Shown: piece after piece, positions 49,650-61,215 of the stretch
Layout: every line of letters begins with the position of its first letter
How positions within the stretch are numbered: the first letter of the stretch is position 1
Assembly: GCA_034336665.1 (NCBI GenBank)
Contig: CM067564.1
Span: 47,601,451-47,665,450 of the forward strand
Length of the DNA stretch: 64,000 bases
Direction: 5' to 3'
Origin: Luscinia megarhynchos
Taxonomy: Eukaryota > Chordata > Aves > Passeriformes > Turdidae
Notes under the pieces: model-generated
Databases searched by the model: none
What the model saw: the letters and a program-made list of their open reading frames with translations, nothing else
What the model was told of the DNA's origin: nothing
Translations under genes and position numbers: made by a program

Positions 49650-51060
49650 AGGCACAGCAGCACCTGCTCCAGTGGGATTGCTCTGGAGGCAGCTCCAGAG
49701 GAAGGGCCTTGGGCTGGAACAGCTCAGGGACAGCAGTGGCTCATCCTGGGCACTTTTCCAGCCACTCATCCCCCAGCCTGGAGGGATCCATGATGCTGTG
49801 ACCCAAGGGCAGGACCTGGCACTCGCTGGGGTTGAACCTCATTCCCTTGGCCCATCCATCCAGCCTGTCCCAGTCCCTCTGCAGAGCCTTCCTGCCCTCC
49901 TGCTGATCAACACTCCATGGCAGCAGCAGACTCCCTTGATCCCCCTGTCCAGTTCATCAATAGTGGTGGTAACCAGGGCTGGCCCCAGCACTGAGCCCTG
50001 GGGACACCACAGTGACCAGATGCCACCTGGGCCCAGCAGAATTCCCCAGCACTCCCTGGGCCTGGCCATCCAGGCAGGATTAACCCAGCCACGAGAGCAC
50101 CTGCCCAAGCCCTGGGCTGACAGCTTTCCAGGAGAGTCAGGGGGGAGATGGGGTCAAAGGCTTTGCTGAACTCCAGGGTGCCACATGCACAGCGTTCCCT
50201 CCTCCCCAGGCAGGCCATAGGAGGAGAACAGGTTGCTCAGGCAGCACCTCCCTTCACAAGCCTCTGCTGGCAGGGCCTGATCCTCTGGCACTGGGGATGA
50301 TCTGCTCTGTGACCTTCCCCTTCCGTGGATTTTGCTTCCAGCCCTTTGTCTAGAGGGGTGTCACACTTGCCAATTTACAGCCCAGACCTCCCCACCAGGA
50401 CTGCTGGAAAATGATGGAAGGGGGCTCAGGGGCTCTTCACTGGTTCCCACCAGGCCCAGGGACTGGTGTGTGTCCAAGTGCTGTAGCAGCTCACTGACCA
50501 TTTCCACTTGGATTATGAGACCTTCCTTCTGCTCCCCATCCCTGTCTCAGGAGATGTGTGCCCAGAGAAGAACTTGCCATTATACACTGAGGCAGAGGGC
50601 AGGAAGTACCCCAGCCTTCTCCTCATCCTTTGTCACTCTGTTTCTTCCTGCCTCCAATAAAGGATGAAGAGTCTTGTCAGCCCTGCTGTTCTTGTTGATG
50701 TATTTACAGAAACTTTTTTTTTTGCTTTTACAGCAGTAACCAGATTAAATTCCAGTTAAGCTTTAGCCCTGCATAACCCTGATACTCTTGAATTCCTTCT
50801 GAGTTACCTGCCTCTTCCAAAGGTCATACACTCCTTTTACTCCCTGAGTTCCAGACAAAGCTCCCTGTTCCCAGGCTGGGCTCCTTCCCTGCTGGCACAT
50901 CTTTCTGCTCCTGGGCCTTTAAAATTTCGTTGTTACAAGCACATCCAGCCTTCCTGAACTCCTTTGCCTTCCACTGTTGCCTCCCAAGAGACTCTGACAA
51001 CCTTCTCAATGAGAGGAGGCCTTTAATTCATCAGCCCTCCACCTGCTCTTGTTTTCAGAT
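49650..51060 (-). mobile_element. Long internal CR1 LINE fragment with broken pol ORF
   Basis: About 1.4 kb of CR1 ORF2 in minus orientation, from the linker region (AKEFRKAGCACNNEILKAQE near 50950) through reverse-transcriptase segments (FSKAFDPISPLTLLE near 50160; PQGSVLGPALV near 49985). These RT segments lie in different frames, so the ORF is broken, and the usual FADD catalytic motif is not readable. Plus-strand landmarks include TCAATAAT-, GAGCCCTGGGGACACCACAG and CTCATCCTTTGTCACTCTGT. The 3' UTR and tail are absent. Longer than any other CR1 in the window. Confidence 0.9.
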
Positions 51061-54000
51061 AATTCCTGCATCCCATAGAGGCAAAGGGAGACTAGTCTTC
51101 ATCCCAAAGCTGATTTCCTAACTATAAATATCTTTTCCTCTGCGGTAAGGAGGGTCCTTAGACTGGATGGAGCCAAACCCTTCCAAGGGAACACACCCTT
51201 GTCTTGTGTGTTTTGTTTTTATTTGGTCTTTTTTCTTCCCTAGAACGGGGCTTCTCTTCCCATGTTAGGTGACTCCTCCCAGATGAGGAAATGCCTTCCC
51301 TGAAAAGTCCTCGGTGCATCCCTGACTACATCACCAAATGTTCAGATGTGTTCTTACCTCAAGGGAACGGCCAGGAAAGATTATTTTCCACTGGGCCATA
51401 ATTACCTGCTGCTACTTCCAACTGGCCAAAAAAAGAACACCAGGAGAGGCTTCAGTAACTTTGGGATTAAACTGAGCAGGCACAAGAAGTGGTAGATAAA
51501 CCAGCTGGCAGGCTCGAAGGAGACTCAGCTTCAATTTCTCTTTTGTTCATGGGTCTTTGCACCTGCCCCTGAGCTTTAATGAATGTTTCACAGAGCCCCA
51601 GGAATCACAAACTAATTCCCAAAGCTGCTGAGGCACTCTTACCTAGGACCATTATTTTCTTCTCAGAAGGGTGTCTCTGTATCATAAAGAAATGCAGCTG
51701 TTACAGTGTCCTCACATGAAGGGCAAAGTTTCTTGGATTTGGGGGGTTTCTCCCCTTTTTTTTTTTAAGTATGTTGAAGGTTTGAATTTGAAAGAAAATA
51801 AATACATAAAATCCTTTGCCTGACCACTGAGTCAGGGAGTAGCTCCACTTCCCACAGCCTGTGCTACAGCCAGTCAGGGGCTGTGCTGAGCTGCCCCAGC
51901 TCTGTCAGTCGGGCCTCAGTCGTGCCCTGGTGCTGCTCAGCCCTGCCACGTGCCCCAGCAGCCACCTGAGCCCTGGAAGCTGCAGCAGCACAGGGAAAGG
52001 GCTGCCTCACCTCATCTGCTGCAGAGCTCTCCTGCTCTGTTTGCTGCCAGCCCCGTGTGGAGCTCGGAGGCACGTGGAGCAGGTGGGGCTGGGAAGTGAG
52101 GCTCAGCAGTGCCTTTCATCCCACTGACAGTGAATGTAGCAGGGGAGCCAGGACATCCTTCCTCTCCCTTTCCTGCTTTGCAAATGGAAGATTACAGGAG
52201 TTACTGGAAAAGCAGGTGGGCTGGGAAGTTTCACCCAGGCACCAGCCAGAGCTGGGGCATGACTCCTTCAGTGGTTACAGCTGAACATCACCCTTCTCTT
52301 TCTGAGGTGATACACAAAACCATGTCCCTGCTCTCCCAGTAAGTGCACACTCCCCTCCCAGTGTCCCACACTCCCTGCCAAAGCCCCACACAGACCCTTG
52401 GGAGGTCCCATGTCCTTGAGCCAGGCCCTGTTCAGCCCAGGAGGGATTCAGCAGCTCAGTGCAGCATCCTGTGAGGGTCCTCCCAGAGCCTGGAGAGCAG
52501 CACAGAGCCCTGGAGCCCGCAGCCCTTGGTGGGCACAGCCCAGCTGGTGCCCAGGGCAGCTGTCACAGCACCCTCCTCTCACTGCTGGCTGCGGCTTCGT
52601 GCAAGTCCCTTCCCTGCTCTGTTAGGATGGGATTGCTCATTTCCTCACAGGGCTGGGGAGGTCAACTTCACCATCAAATGTTCATGATGTACTTTTTCCC
52701 ATAATTTCAAAGGAAGCTCTTAACTCCCTGAGATTCTGTTATTGTCAGCATCAGAAAATTGTGTAACTTTTTTATCTGTTCTGTGCTTGCTTATCCATTC
52801 CCACAAGGAAGGGCAAGGGCTGTGTTTCCCAGCTGGGAAACAAGGGCAGTGACGTTAAGCCAAGAAAAAAGAGCAGAGATGAGCTTGACCTTCGGGTTTC
52901 CAGGCTTATGGAGTAATCCTGAATCACCCTTCCTCTCCCACCACCACACCTGCCCCTTTGGTAGCATTCCCTTCCCAGCCCAGGAGAAAATCCAGCAGCC
53001 TGGAACTTCAGACTCACATGCGCCAGGAGTTGTTCATACTCTCATTAATGAAGATAAGCCACCCATTGTACTGATGCTCAGAAGGAAAACAGTATCCCTA
53101 GAAGCTGTTGTGGCAGGAGGGGAGACTATTTCTTCATACTTAAACATCTACTAGGAAACAGTTGTCAGCACGTTTCTATTTCCAATATCCAGCCCTGCAC
53201 AAGAGCAGAGGATCCACAGGATCTTCAGGCTTCACAACATAAACTTCATTACTGTGGAACATTTCCTGCCTCCTAAATGGATTTTAATTTGCCTGATCAG
53301 GTTTAATTTTTATTTATGGCATGAGTTTTCCAGTGAGCTCGAGCCCAGGAAATGGGCACTGTGTGCAATTCATGGTGCATCCTGTAACAAACCCCTCTGC
53401 TCTGTACCAGCCATGCTGAAAGCAGAGACTTTTCTCTGCAGTGTGTCACCCTGCAGCAACAGGGAGGTTTCTCTGAACCCAAAAGCTGCTCTGATTTTAT
53501 ATTAGTTAACACTCACAGCCACTAATAAACCCCTGGTTTTCATGGGTGTGGGATTTGGGACCAACCTGAAAAATAAACTTGGTTTATTTACCCCTCTTGA
53601 GCATTTCAGTAGGAAAGGCAGAGTCAGACTGTGTAAATCCTGCTGCTTTGTGTCCATCTTCCTGCTGGAGAAGAAAGTCTGCCACAGGAGGGATGAGGAG
53701 CCAGGAGGGATGAGTGTCTGCCAGGAACAGCTCAGCTGGATTCCTGGACAGAAGTGGACTGAAGCTGTGTCTTCCTCCCAGGAAAAGGCTCTTCCTGCCC
53801 TGAGCCCAAGGAGGAAGCCAGAGCTCCCATCACCACTTAAAGAGCTGCTCAGAACAGAGATAAGAACAGCCAAAGCTGTCTCTGAGCTCCCTCTCATCAC
53901 TTGGTTATCTTCACTTCCATCACTCCAGGGAGGCAACTTCCAGCAACTTGTAGCAATTCAGTTTGGGATTAATAAAGCAGTGAGCCCAAACCTTCTGAAA

Positions 54001-55336
54001 TTAAAATCTTGCTTCCCAGGAGAGAACTTCTGATTTTTAGTTCACCATGAACAGATATGTGTGCATATGTATATAATAGATATAGTGTAAGTAATTTAAA
54101 AATTGAAAAAACCCATCCCCAAAACAATTAAGGGGTAAATACAGCAAAGTCTTCAAGCTCTTGGGCTGTTGACTATGACTCGTTCTCAGCAGCAAACGTC
54201 ACTCCCCTTTATCCCCTGCACAATAGAAATTTTCTTCCTGCAGGTAAATGTCAAAGAACAAATAAACATTAGCAATAGCTAAATGTCTTCCTCCTTTTTA
54301 ATTGTCTCAACCATTTTTTATTTGCCTGACTGCTGGGCTCCAGGTAATGGAGGGAAGGAAGGAGGGAGGATGGGAGAGAGGCTTTTTTACAGACCACTGT
54401 TCTGTAAGGAACAAGGATCACAAACACAAAGTGTTCTAAGGGCACAATCACACCCTGACAATAATAACTTTAAAGCAAAGTTTATAGTTCAAACAATGCA
54501 AGTAAATATTTTGACATTTGCTCATTTGTTTGATTCCTGCTCAATTCGTTTCCTATTCCCAGTACACTGGGATTTCCTTAGGAGTAGCTGGAAAAAACTC
54601 ATATAGTTTATAGTGGAGCTCTGAGAAGAGACAGCAAAGTGCCACCTCAGAGGAGCACCTTCAGCAGGGCAGAAGGGTGCATGGCTGAGGAAAACCATTG
54701 TGGAGAAAAGTAGTGATGAAGATCAAAGAAGAAAAATGAGGAGAAAATTTAAGTATTCATCAGGGGGCAACAGCAGGCTCGTGGCATCATCATGGATGGA
54801 TTGGTTTTGAAAACATTCACTCAGGCTGGCGAGGACACACAGTGTCCTGCACAGCCCCTCCTGCTGCCCTGCCAAGCACACAGTGACTGCTCTGCTGCAA
54901 CAGCCAAAGGAAAAATGCTGAGAGCTTGAGGAAAGCACACAAACTCCACAATAGAGGCGGTTTTCTAAGCCTGAATATACATAAAAGTGTGTGTGCTGTG
55001 GCACACATGCATGGATGTGCTTTATATTTGTATCTACATAACAGAAACAGCCCAAGAGATTTCTTATGCTGAAGGCCTGGGAAGTTGAGATTACAGCAAG
55101 TCTGCAAACTCAGCAATTAATGAAAAAAAGATTTATACCTTTTTTTATCACATTACATCATTGTGGGTAGAGAAAGATGCCCAATAGCACCAGCTGGAGT
55201 TCAAGGTGTTGCCTGCAAGTACTGACACTCCAGGATCAAATTCCAGTTCCAGAGCTTCCCAGACACGCTGGCTCCATCCTTGAGCAGGGGCCAACACAGC
55301 ACCTCAGCTCCAACAGGCTTCATGTGATGCAGCATA
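51061..55336. other. Intergenic, partly GC-rich
   Basis: A GC- and CAG/CTG-rich stretch at about 51850-52620 is not a clear CpG island. Plus-strand open frames of 131 codons (52759-53154) and 163 codons (53542-54033) have no recognised domain. No repeat family identified. Confidence 0.4.
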
Positions 55337-55530
55337 AATCATGGAATGGTTTGGGTTGGAAGGGACCTTAAAGCTCATCCAGTTCCACCCCCCTGCCCTA
55401 GACAGGGACCCCTCCCAGCAGAGCAGGCTGCTCACAGCTCCTCACAGCAGGTCAGGGGGACTCAGGCACCTTCAGCAGCTGGTCACAAACCTGTCTCCTG
55501 TATAGGAAGGACTTAATTCCCCCAAGTCCC
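55337..55530 (-). mobile_element. CR1 LINE 3' fragment
   Basis: AATCATGGAATGGTTTGGGT followed by TGGAAGGGACCTTAAAGCTC is the complement of the CR1 tail. The copy continues to about CAAACCTGTCTCCTGTATAG. Low divergence, so relatively young. Confidence 0.93.
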
Positions 55531-56305
55531 TGCCTTAAGCTCTGGAGACTTGAGAGATGTGGGAAGAGAAGCTACCATCAAAAACTGAGGCACAACTGTT
55601 GAGTACAAACCTACAGCACACTTTGTCTGTGAGCTCGAGGAGCCTCACATCAGTGAAGACATCCCCGAATGCCAGGGCCTGACTTCAGCCCAAATTCTTT
55701 CCACAGAACGATAAGATAACAGAAATCTTTTACGTAATCAAAGACATGAAACCGTTTCTCCTTCATCTACATGTTTTCCCAGACTTAACTCCTTGCAGGG
55801 TCAGGAACACTGCTGCAGAAATGCTCTTTGCAAGGGCACCCTCCACAAGCATCCCATGAGAAAGGCTCCCAGGGAACTTCCTCTGCCCCACCCAGCAGTG
55901 CCACAGGTTGAATTTGGGATGGCACACCCAGGGGTCACTGCACTGCCGGGAAAGAGAAGCAATGATACTAAACATAATTTCATTAATTAAAATAAACATG
56001 TCATCTGGGTAAAGCACCAATATTCAGAGGTGACAGACACTGAGCAAAATAGAGGCCATTCCCCATTCTGTATCAATCCCAGGCTGCACATGTGACAATT
56101 TTAATTAAACACCCTCTAAAGAAAGGCAGAGGGTCCTAAAGACAAGAGAAGGAGCCGTGCAATCCCTGCAGTAAGAACCTGCCCGTGGATCAGGTGGTGA
56201 AACTGCTGTGCAAGCAGCAGGAGCAGCAGCCACACCACGAGATGTGGGGTCAGCACATGGGAAGGCAAGAAATAAAGTGGGTGTGAACTGGGCTTTTTCT
56301 GTCTG

Positions 56306-56580
56306 TCATGGAATGGTTTGGGTTGGAAGGGAAAGGACTCTACAAGTCACCCAGTTCAACACCCCTGCAATGAGCAGGGACAGCTGCAAATACATCAGGT
56401 TGAAATGCTCCATGTTTCCAGGGACAGGGCATCCACCACCTCTGGGAAATATGTGCCAGTCTCATCACCCTCACTGTAAAAATTTTCTTCCTTATATCTA
56501 ATTTAGGTCAACCCTCTTTTAGTTTACAACCATCATCCTACTGCAACAGGCCCTGCTAAAAAGTTTGTCCCTGTGCATTC
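56306..56580 (-). mobile_element. CR1 LINE 3' fragment
   Basis: TCATGGAATGGTTTGGGTTG, then the CCAGGGACAGGGCATCCACC and CAACAGGCCCTGCTAAAAAG blocks. 5'-truncated copy of about 275 bp in minus orientation. Confidence 0.93.
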
Positions 56581-57200
56581 AACCCTGATTATTTCACTCA
56601 CAATGATGCTTGAGGTTTTATTTGGCACATTGGAATAATTAATTTTAAAATTAAACTTCAGATGGTTTCACTGAACTGTTTTCTGATTTCAGTCTGAAGT
56701 CAGGAAAATCCCCAGCTGACCCTAAACTATTTTTAGCTGATAATTTTATAAAGACATTTCCATTGATTCCAATTCAGTCCAAGGCATTGGACTGACACAT
56801 ATAACACAGAGCAAATGCTTAATTTTTATTCAGTTCTCAACCTGGATAAATTAAATACTTTTGAAACTAAGCAACATGTTGAGAAAAGGAAGCTGACTCT
56901 AGTCTGAACCACAATCAGATGCTTAATTTGCTATTTGGAATTGGTAGGCATTGTTCTTTGGGGAAGTGGGAGTTACATCTGACCAGTGGAAATGGTCTGA
57001 GTTCCTGGAGGAGCTCAGAGTTACAAACGTGATTAATAAATGCACCCATGAATTTCATGTGGAAAGAAAACAGTATGAAAAAAATCACATAAGACTTGAA
57101 TCAAAGACCTGGAATTCCTGTCCAAACTACAGCCCACAATACACCACAAACCCTTCAAAACATCATTTCCAAAGACCAAAGTGAATGTCAAGAGGCAGAC
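56581..57200. other. Intergenic spacer between convergent ends
   Basis: AT-rich, with no repeat recognised. Plus frames at 56951-57184 and 57096-57413 are short and unremarkable. Confidence 0.5.
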
Positions 57201-57204
57201 ACCG

Positions 57205-57227
57205 ACTCTAAATTACAACACTTTATT
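57205..57227 (-). terminator. Minus-strand polyadenylation signal
   Basis: TTTATT on the plus strand at 57222-57227 is AATAAA on the minus strand. On that strand it is followed within about 10-25 bases by GTGTTGTAATTTAG and a GU-rich GTCGGTGTCTGCCTC, the classic arrangement of a 3' end. It suggests a leftward transcript ending near 57200. Confidence 0.5.
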
Positions 57228-60200
57228 GCAGCATTGGCAAAGGTCAGATTTCTGAAGCTGGTGAAGATCGGGCGGCATTTCTGTATGAAATGTTACAATT
57301 TTACAAGTCTCTCTTCCTACATGCAGAAACCAAAACCAGTGGTAAAAAGGATTTTAAAAGAGCTAGAAAAAAGAATTAGTAGTAACATACAGATGGGCTC
57401 TTTAACTCAATGAACTACCTCTACCTGAAAGCAAACAAAACCCTATGCTAATAAATAACAGATTGTCAGAAACAGACCAAGAAACCTCATTTCTACTTAG
57501 AAAAAAATAAAAATTCTACTTGTTTCCAGACTTAAATCTTTTTTTTTTAACGTTTTGTTTGTTTCAATAGACACAGAGGCTTATCAACCCATGAAGATCA
57601 ACAAAATATTTGGATCCGCTCCTTGACATCCTCCTGTTATGCTGACTGGCACGTTTTGGTTTTCAATGATACATACAATGGGCTCAACTATATCCCTGTC
57701 CTTAGGCTGGTGTCAGGCTGTTCCAAGCATTACGAGTCAACACCCCGTGTTCATCAACTTCACTTTCTATTTTAAACCTTAACAGATATTTTACCTCCTT
57801 GGCTCTTCAGTTTTTCACCCCTCCCCACCCCCTTTCTGGCACATCTGGCAGCAAAAGGCTCTTCCTTAACCAAGAACATCCTCGCTGAGGAGTGTTTGAG
57901 AAGTTATCCTGCTCGGCAGGGTTTTCTTCTGCATTTTGCCGTTTGCTCTATGTTTTTCTACTGTAGATTTGCAGCCCCCAAAGAACATCCTTCCACCAAG
58001 TGCTGAGTCGGAGACAACGTAACTTGTGGCCAGTTCAGAGCTTTATTTGCCTGCAGGCTGAGCTGCCAAAGGCCTTTCCCATTCCAGTGTAATCATCCGA
58101 GCTCCAGGCTGCTCCCGGCTCTCACCGAGCTGCTCGCAGGTCAAGTTCCCCATCTCGCTCGTTTGCTCCTGCTCCCATGAGAAGATTGACCCTCAAGGCG
58201 GTTCCCATAACAAAAAGCTTTTTTTGGGGGGGTGGGGGGGGAGAGGGGAGGCTGCTCTTCGTGCCCCACGGCCCCAGCCTGTCCCAGGTTTCGGTTCTGA
58301 ACGCTCTAGACTGACATGCTGAGATGTGTCCACTGCTCTCGTTTAATCGCTGGAGGACTCACAACACCAGAGATACAGGACCTAATGAAATGACACTGGC
58401 GGTGGATCAGCGTCTCCTGCGGGAAGAGCACAGAGAGGAATCCCATCAGCCTGAGGTGCCCAGAGCTCTGCGGGGCAGCAGCTGCCACTCATTCTCATAC
58501 TCTTTCACCCTCTCACGGAAAGTTTTCTGCACAACCATTTCAAAAGACCACACCAGGCAAAAGCAGGGGGACAATCTGCACCTTATCATCCCAGACGAGA
58601 TGCTGAACTACTGAAGCACAGCTGCGAATTTGCTGAAGAAAATGAGTTATTGTAAATAGTTTTCATCTTTCTGTGAAGCTCTGCAGAAATGTTACAAAGG
58701 GCTTCCTATAGGCAAATTATTGGTTAGAACCCTTTTTAGAGTCAACAGGTGCATTTAAATCTTCCTCCATCTGTTGTTCATGAAACATACCCCTACCCAC
58801 AGAAAGTCACATTTAATTCTCTTAAGAACATACAAATGCATTGAAGAATGACACCAGGTTGTAGTCAGGGGATTCAGCAAGACCAGGGCAGTAGAGTAAA
58901 TCCACCCCAGTCACTGACTTCAGCACAATGCAGTTACTGCATCTGGGCTTCTTTTCAGCTGATTTTAGGCTGCAAATTAAAATTAATAATAGACAGCAAA
59001 ATAAAACTTCAACATTTACAATTCCAAGAAAGCTCCAGGGCTACACAGCCAGTCTTTTTACCATGTCAACACAATAGTTCATGTTTCTTTACATCAGTGC
59101 ATAATCCTCCAGTGTTTGTTCAACAGTCATTTGATCTAAACCTGATTTTTACTGAAGATCTTGTAAGAAAAATGCTACAGATATGTTAACTGGATATAGT
59201 AACTTTTGCATCCCTTGTACCAGATGAAGCTTTCACACTAGTTTTGTATTTGCATGTGCTGCTTTGGTCTAAGTTCCAGTATTTGTTTATATAAAAATGC
59301 TGTGTATTTTTGCCAGGAAGTCCTGAGCTGATGCATCATCATAACTCGTTGCAGCACTGCTTGTATTATTTGGTTTTAACCACCTTTTAGTGTTATATAA
59401 TGTAATATACCAATTCTTTGTCAACATCAAAATACTGGCTATGTGCTTTCAATAAAAAAGAATTTTAATTTTTATTTATTTAGTAGACTGACATCTCACT
59501 TGCAGAATGTTACAATCAAGGGCAGACATCACTGAATTGCAGGATCATGCTTTTTACTCTCCTTCTCCCCTTAAAAAATAATTCTACTCCTGATGGGAAG
59601 GGAAGGAAAAAGGCTGGGACTGGCTGCATGTCTCCAACCTGGTCAAAATGACTCTCACCCAAACCAGCAGCTACCAGTACATGCTGGTAGTAGATCCCTG
59701 TTTCAGGGAATTACAGACATGTGCTGCTGCCAAAAAGAGCAGTAGTAGTTTTTCCCAAACCAGGTATTTCACATTTGTGTCCGACCTAGTAAACTTGATC
59801 CAAACCTGTATTTGGCAAGGTCAAACTCAGTACACAGATGTGATTAAAACTATCTTGAGCTCTATGTGCAAAATGAATCAATTCTTTGCAGTCTCCTCCC
59901 ACACTCCCCTTCCTGCCACTGACACATTATTAATTTGTATGAAATTCATAGTCAGCTTCTCACGCCATGCTGAGCATTAACACTGCCCACCTGTGACTGA
60001 CAGGAAATAAAATACACAGAACCTCTGCAACAAACCATGGCTGGAGCACAAAACTGGAAGCCCTGAAAACACACAAACATCACCACAGGCTAAAATAATC
60101 ACAAAGCCAAGGCATGGGTGAAGCTGGGAGAGCTCAGTCAGCAGCACAACTTTACAGCTTTAACTGAGAAGTGCCCAGGAGAATATCAATAATCAACTGC

Positions 60201-60240
60201 TTTCTGTATGTTGCTGACATCACAAGATCACAAAAATCTC
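57228..60240 (-). other. Probable 3' UTR or non-coding transcribed region, minus strand
   Basis: No repeat elements. Further TTTATT (minus AATAAA) lies at 58041-58046. A more GC-rich patch at 57.98-58.6 kb contains several short minus frames, for example one ending QKKTLPSRITSQTLLSEDVLG near 57870 and one containing VVQKTFRERVKEYENEWQLL near 58520, but none forms a gene model. Human synteny predicts UPF2 on this strand; no UPF2 residues were recognised. Confidence 0.3.
58226..58250 (+). repeat. G-run, quadruplex-prone
   Basis: Seven G, T, eight G, AGA, four G, after a seven-T run. The plus strand is G-rich, so RNA from the minus strand would be C-rich here. Confidence 0.85.
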
Positions 60241-60246
60241 TTTATT
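60241..60246 (-). terminator. Minus-strand polyadenylation signal
   Basis: TTTATT on plus reads AATAAA on minus, followed by TTTTTGTGATCTTGTGATG, a GU-rich downstream element. It would give a 3' UTR of about 620 bases to the candidate coding exon ending at 60865. Confidence 0.4.
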
Positions 60247-60864
60247 TCTTGACATGTGAGACCTTTGAAGTTGGATTTCACACTTATCCCTAATCCCATG
60301 GTGTTCTCCAATCCACAACATTCTGCATTTCTGCAGTGCTGCATTTTTTCACAAATCTCCTCACAAACTTCCAGCTCCAAACACCTTGTCTCCCAGTTCA
60401 CTCCCTGCTTTGCTCTTCAACTTATCTCAGCTTCCATATTCTTTGTTCTCTCTCCCCCCAATCACCCAAAACCACGAACAAGAAACAGAAAACACCAAGG
60501 TGCTCATTAAAAATCTATCACATCTGACTTATCACACTCTATACCATGAACATCAAAATTCAAATAGACCACAAAAGCTGGACTCACCTAAGTAAGAGAA
60601 TCTTAACTTCTGCAAGTTATTTTATATTCTCATCTATCCATCAAAAATGAAATGCTCTGACAAATTAAAATCAAAGTCAGTGTGTATAGTGGGTTGGGAG
60701 CAGCGGGGGTGTTTTAGGAATTGGTAGCTGGTTTCCAGAGGGCCACAAAGCTGCGGGGCTTTTTGGTAGGTAGTTGTTATTATTTATATTGAGAGAACTT
60801 TTCAAACACAGGAGTCTTTCTAACTGAGCATGGCTTATAAATACAATTTTGCCTTCCATTCCCT

Positions 60865-61215
60865 CTAAAACTGAACTATGATCAGGTGTCTCTCCAACTC
60901 TGCTGTCTGGGTTAGACTCACACCCAGCTTGCAGAGCTCAACAAGCACCATCCTGCCAAGACAAGCACCTGAGGCTTTTCTATTCTTTTGTTCAGCTCCA
61001 GTGAAGTCCACCAGAAGCAGCTGCAGGATTTGGAGCCCCCCCAATATTCCCCCCTTTGATTTCCTCCCATGAAACAGCTGAAAAGGGGTTTGGCATTTCT
61101 TAGCTGTGTTTGAAAGGGTCATCTCAGTAAGAAGTGAATTCAAAGTTTCATAAAGCAGTCTTGTCAATGCATCAACTTCATGACAGATGATGTATGAATT
61201 GTGTTGGTCCAGTAG
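60865..61215 (-). CDS. Candidate last coding exon of an unnamed gene
   Basis: Opens directly after a strong minus-strand acceptor (GATTTCCTGTTTCAG) and stays open for 116 codons to TAG at 60865. It begins LLDQHNSYIICHEVDALTRL, with a leucine-rich helical look, and ends TQTAELERHLIIVQF. It joins in phase 0 with the candidate exon at 62742-62816. No family recognised; it is not UPF2 as I know it. It could be a bird-specific isoform end, a gene absent from this spot in mammals, or a chance frame in a 3' UTR. Confidence 0.3.
   Translation of the reverse strand, partial: LLDQHNSYIICHEVDALTRLLYETLNSLLTEMTLSNTAKKCQTPFQLFHGRKSKGGILGGLQILQLLLVDFTGAEQKNRKASGACLGRMVLVELCKLGVSLTQTAELERHLIIVQF

Noticed and set aside
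49839..50218. Minus-strand frames as possible genes (89 and 103 codons)
   Set aside because: They are frame-shifted fragments of the CR1 reverse transcriptase, not host genes.
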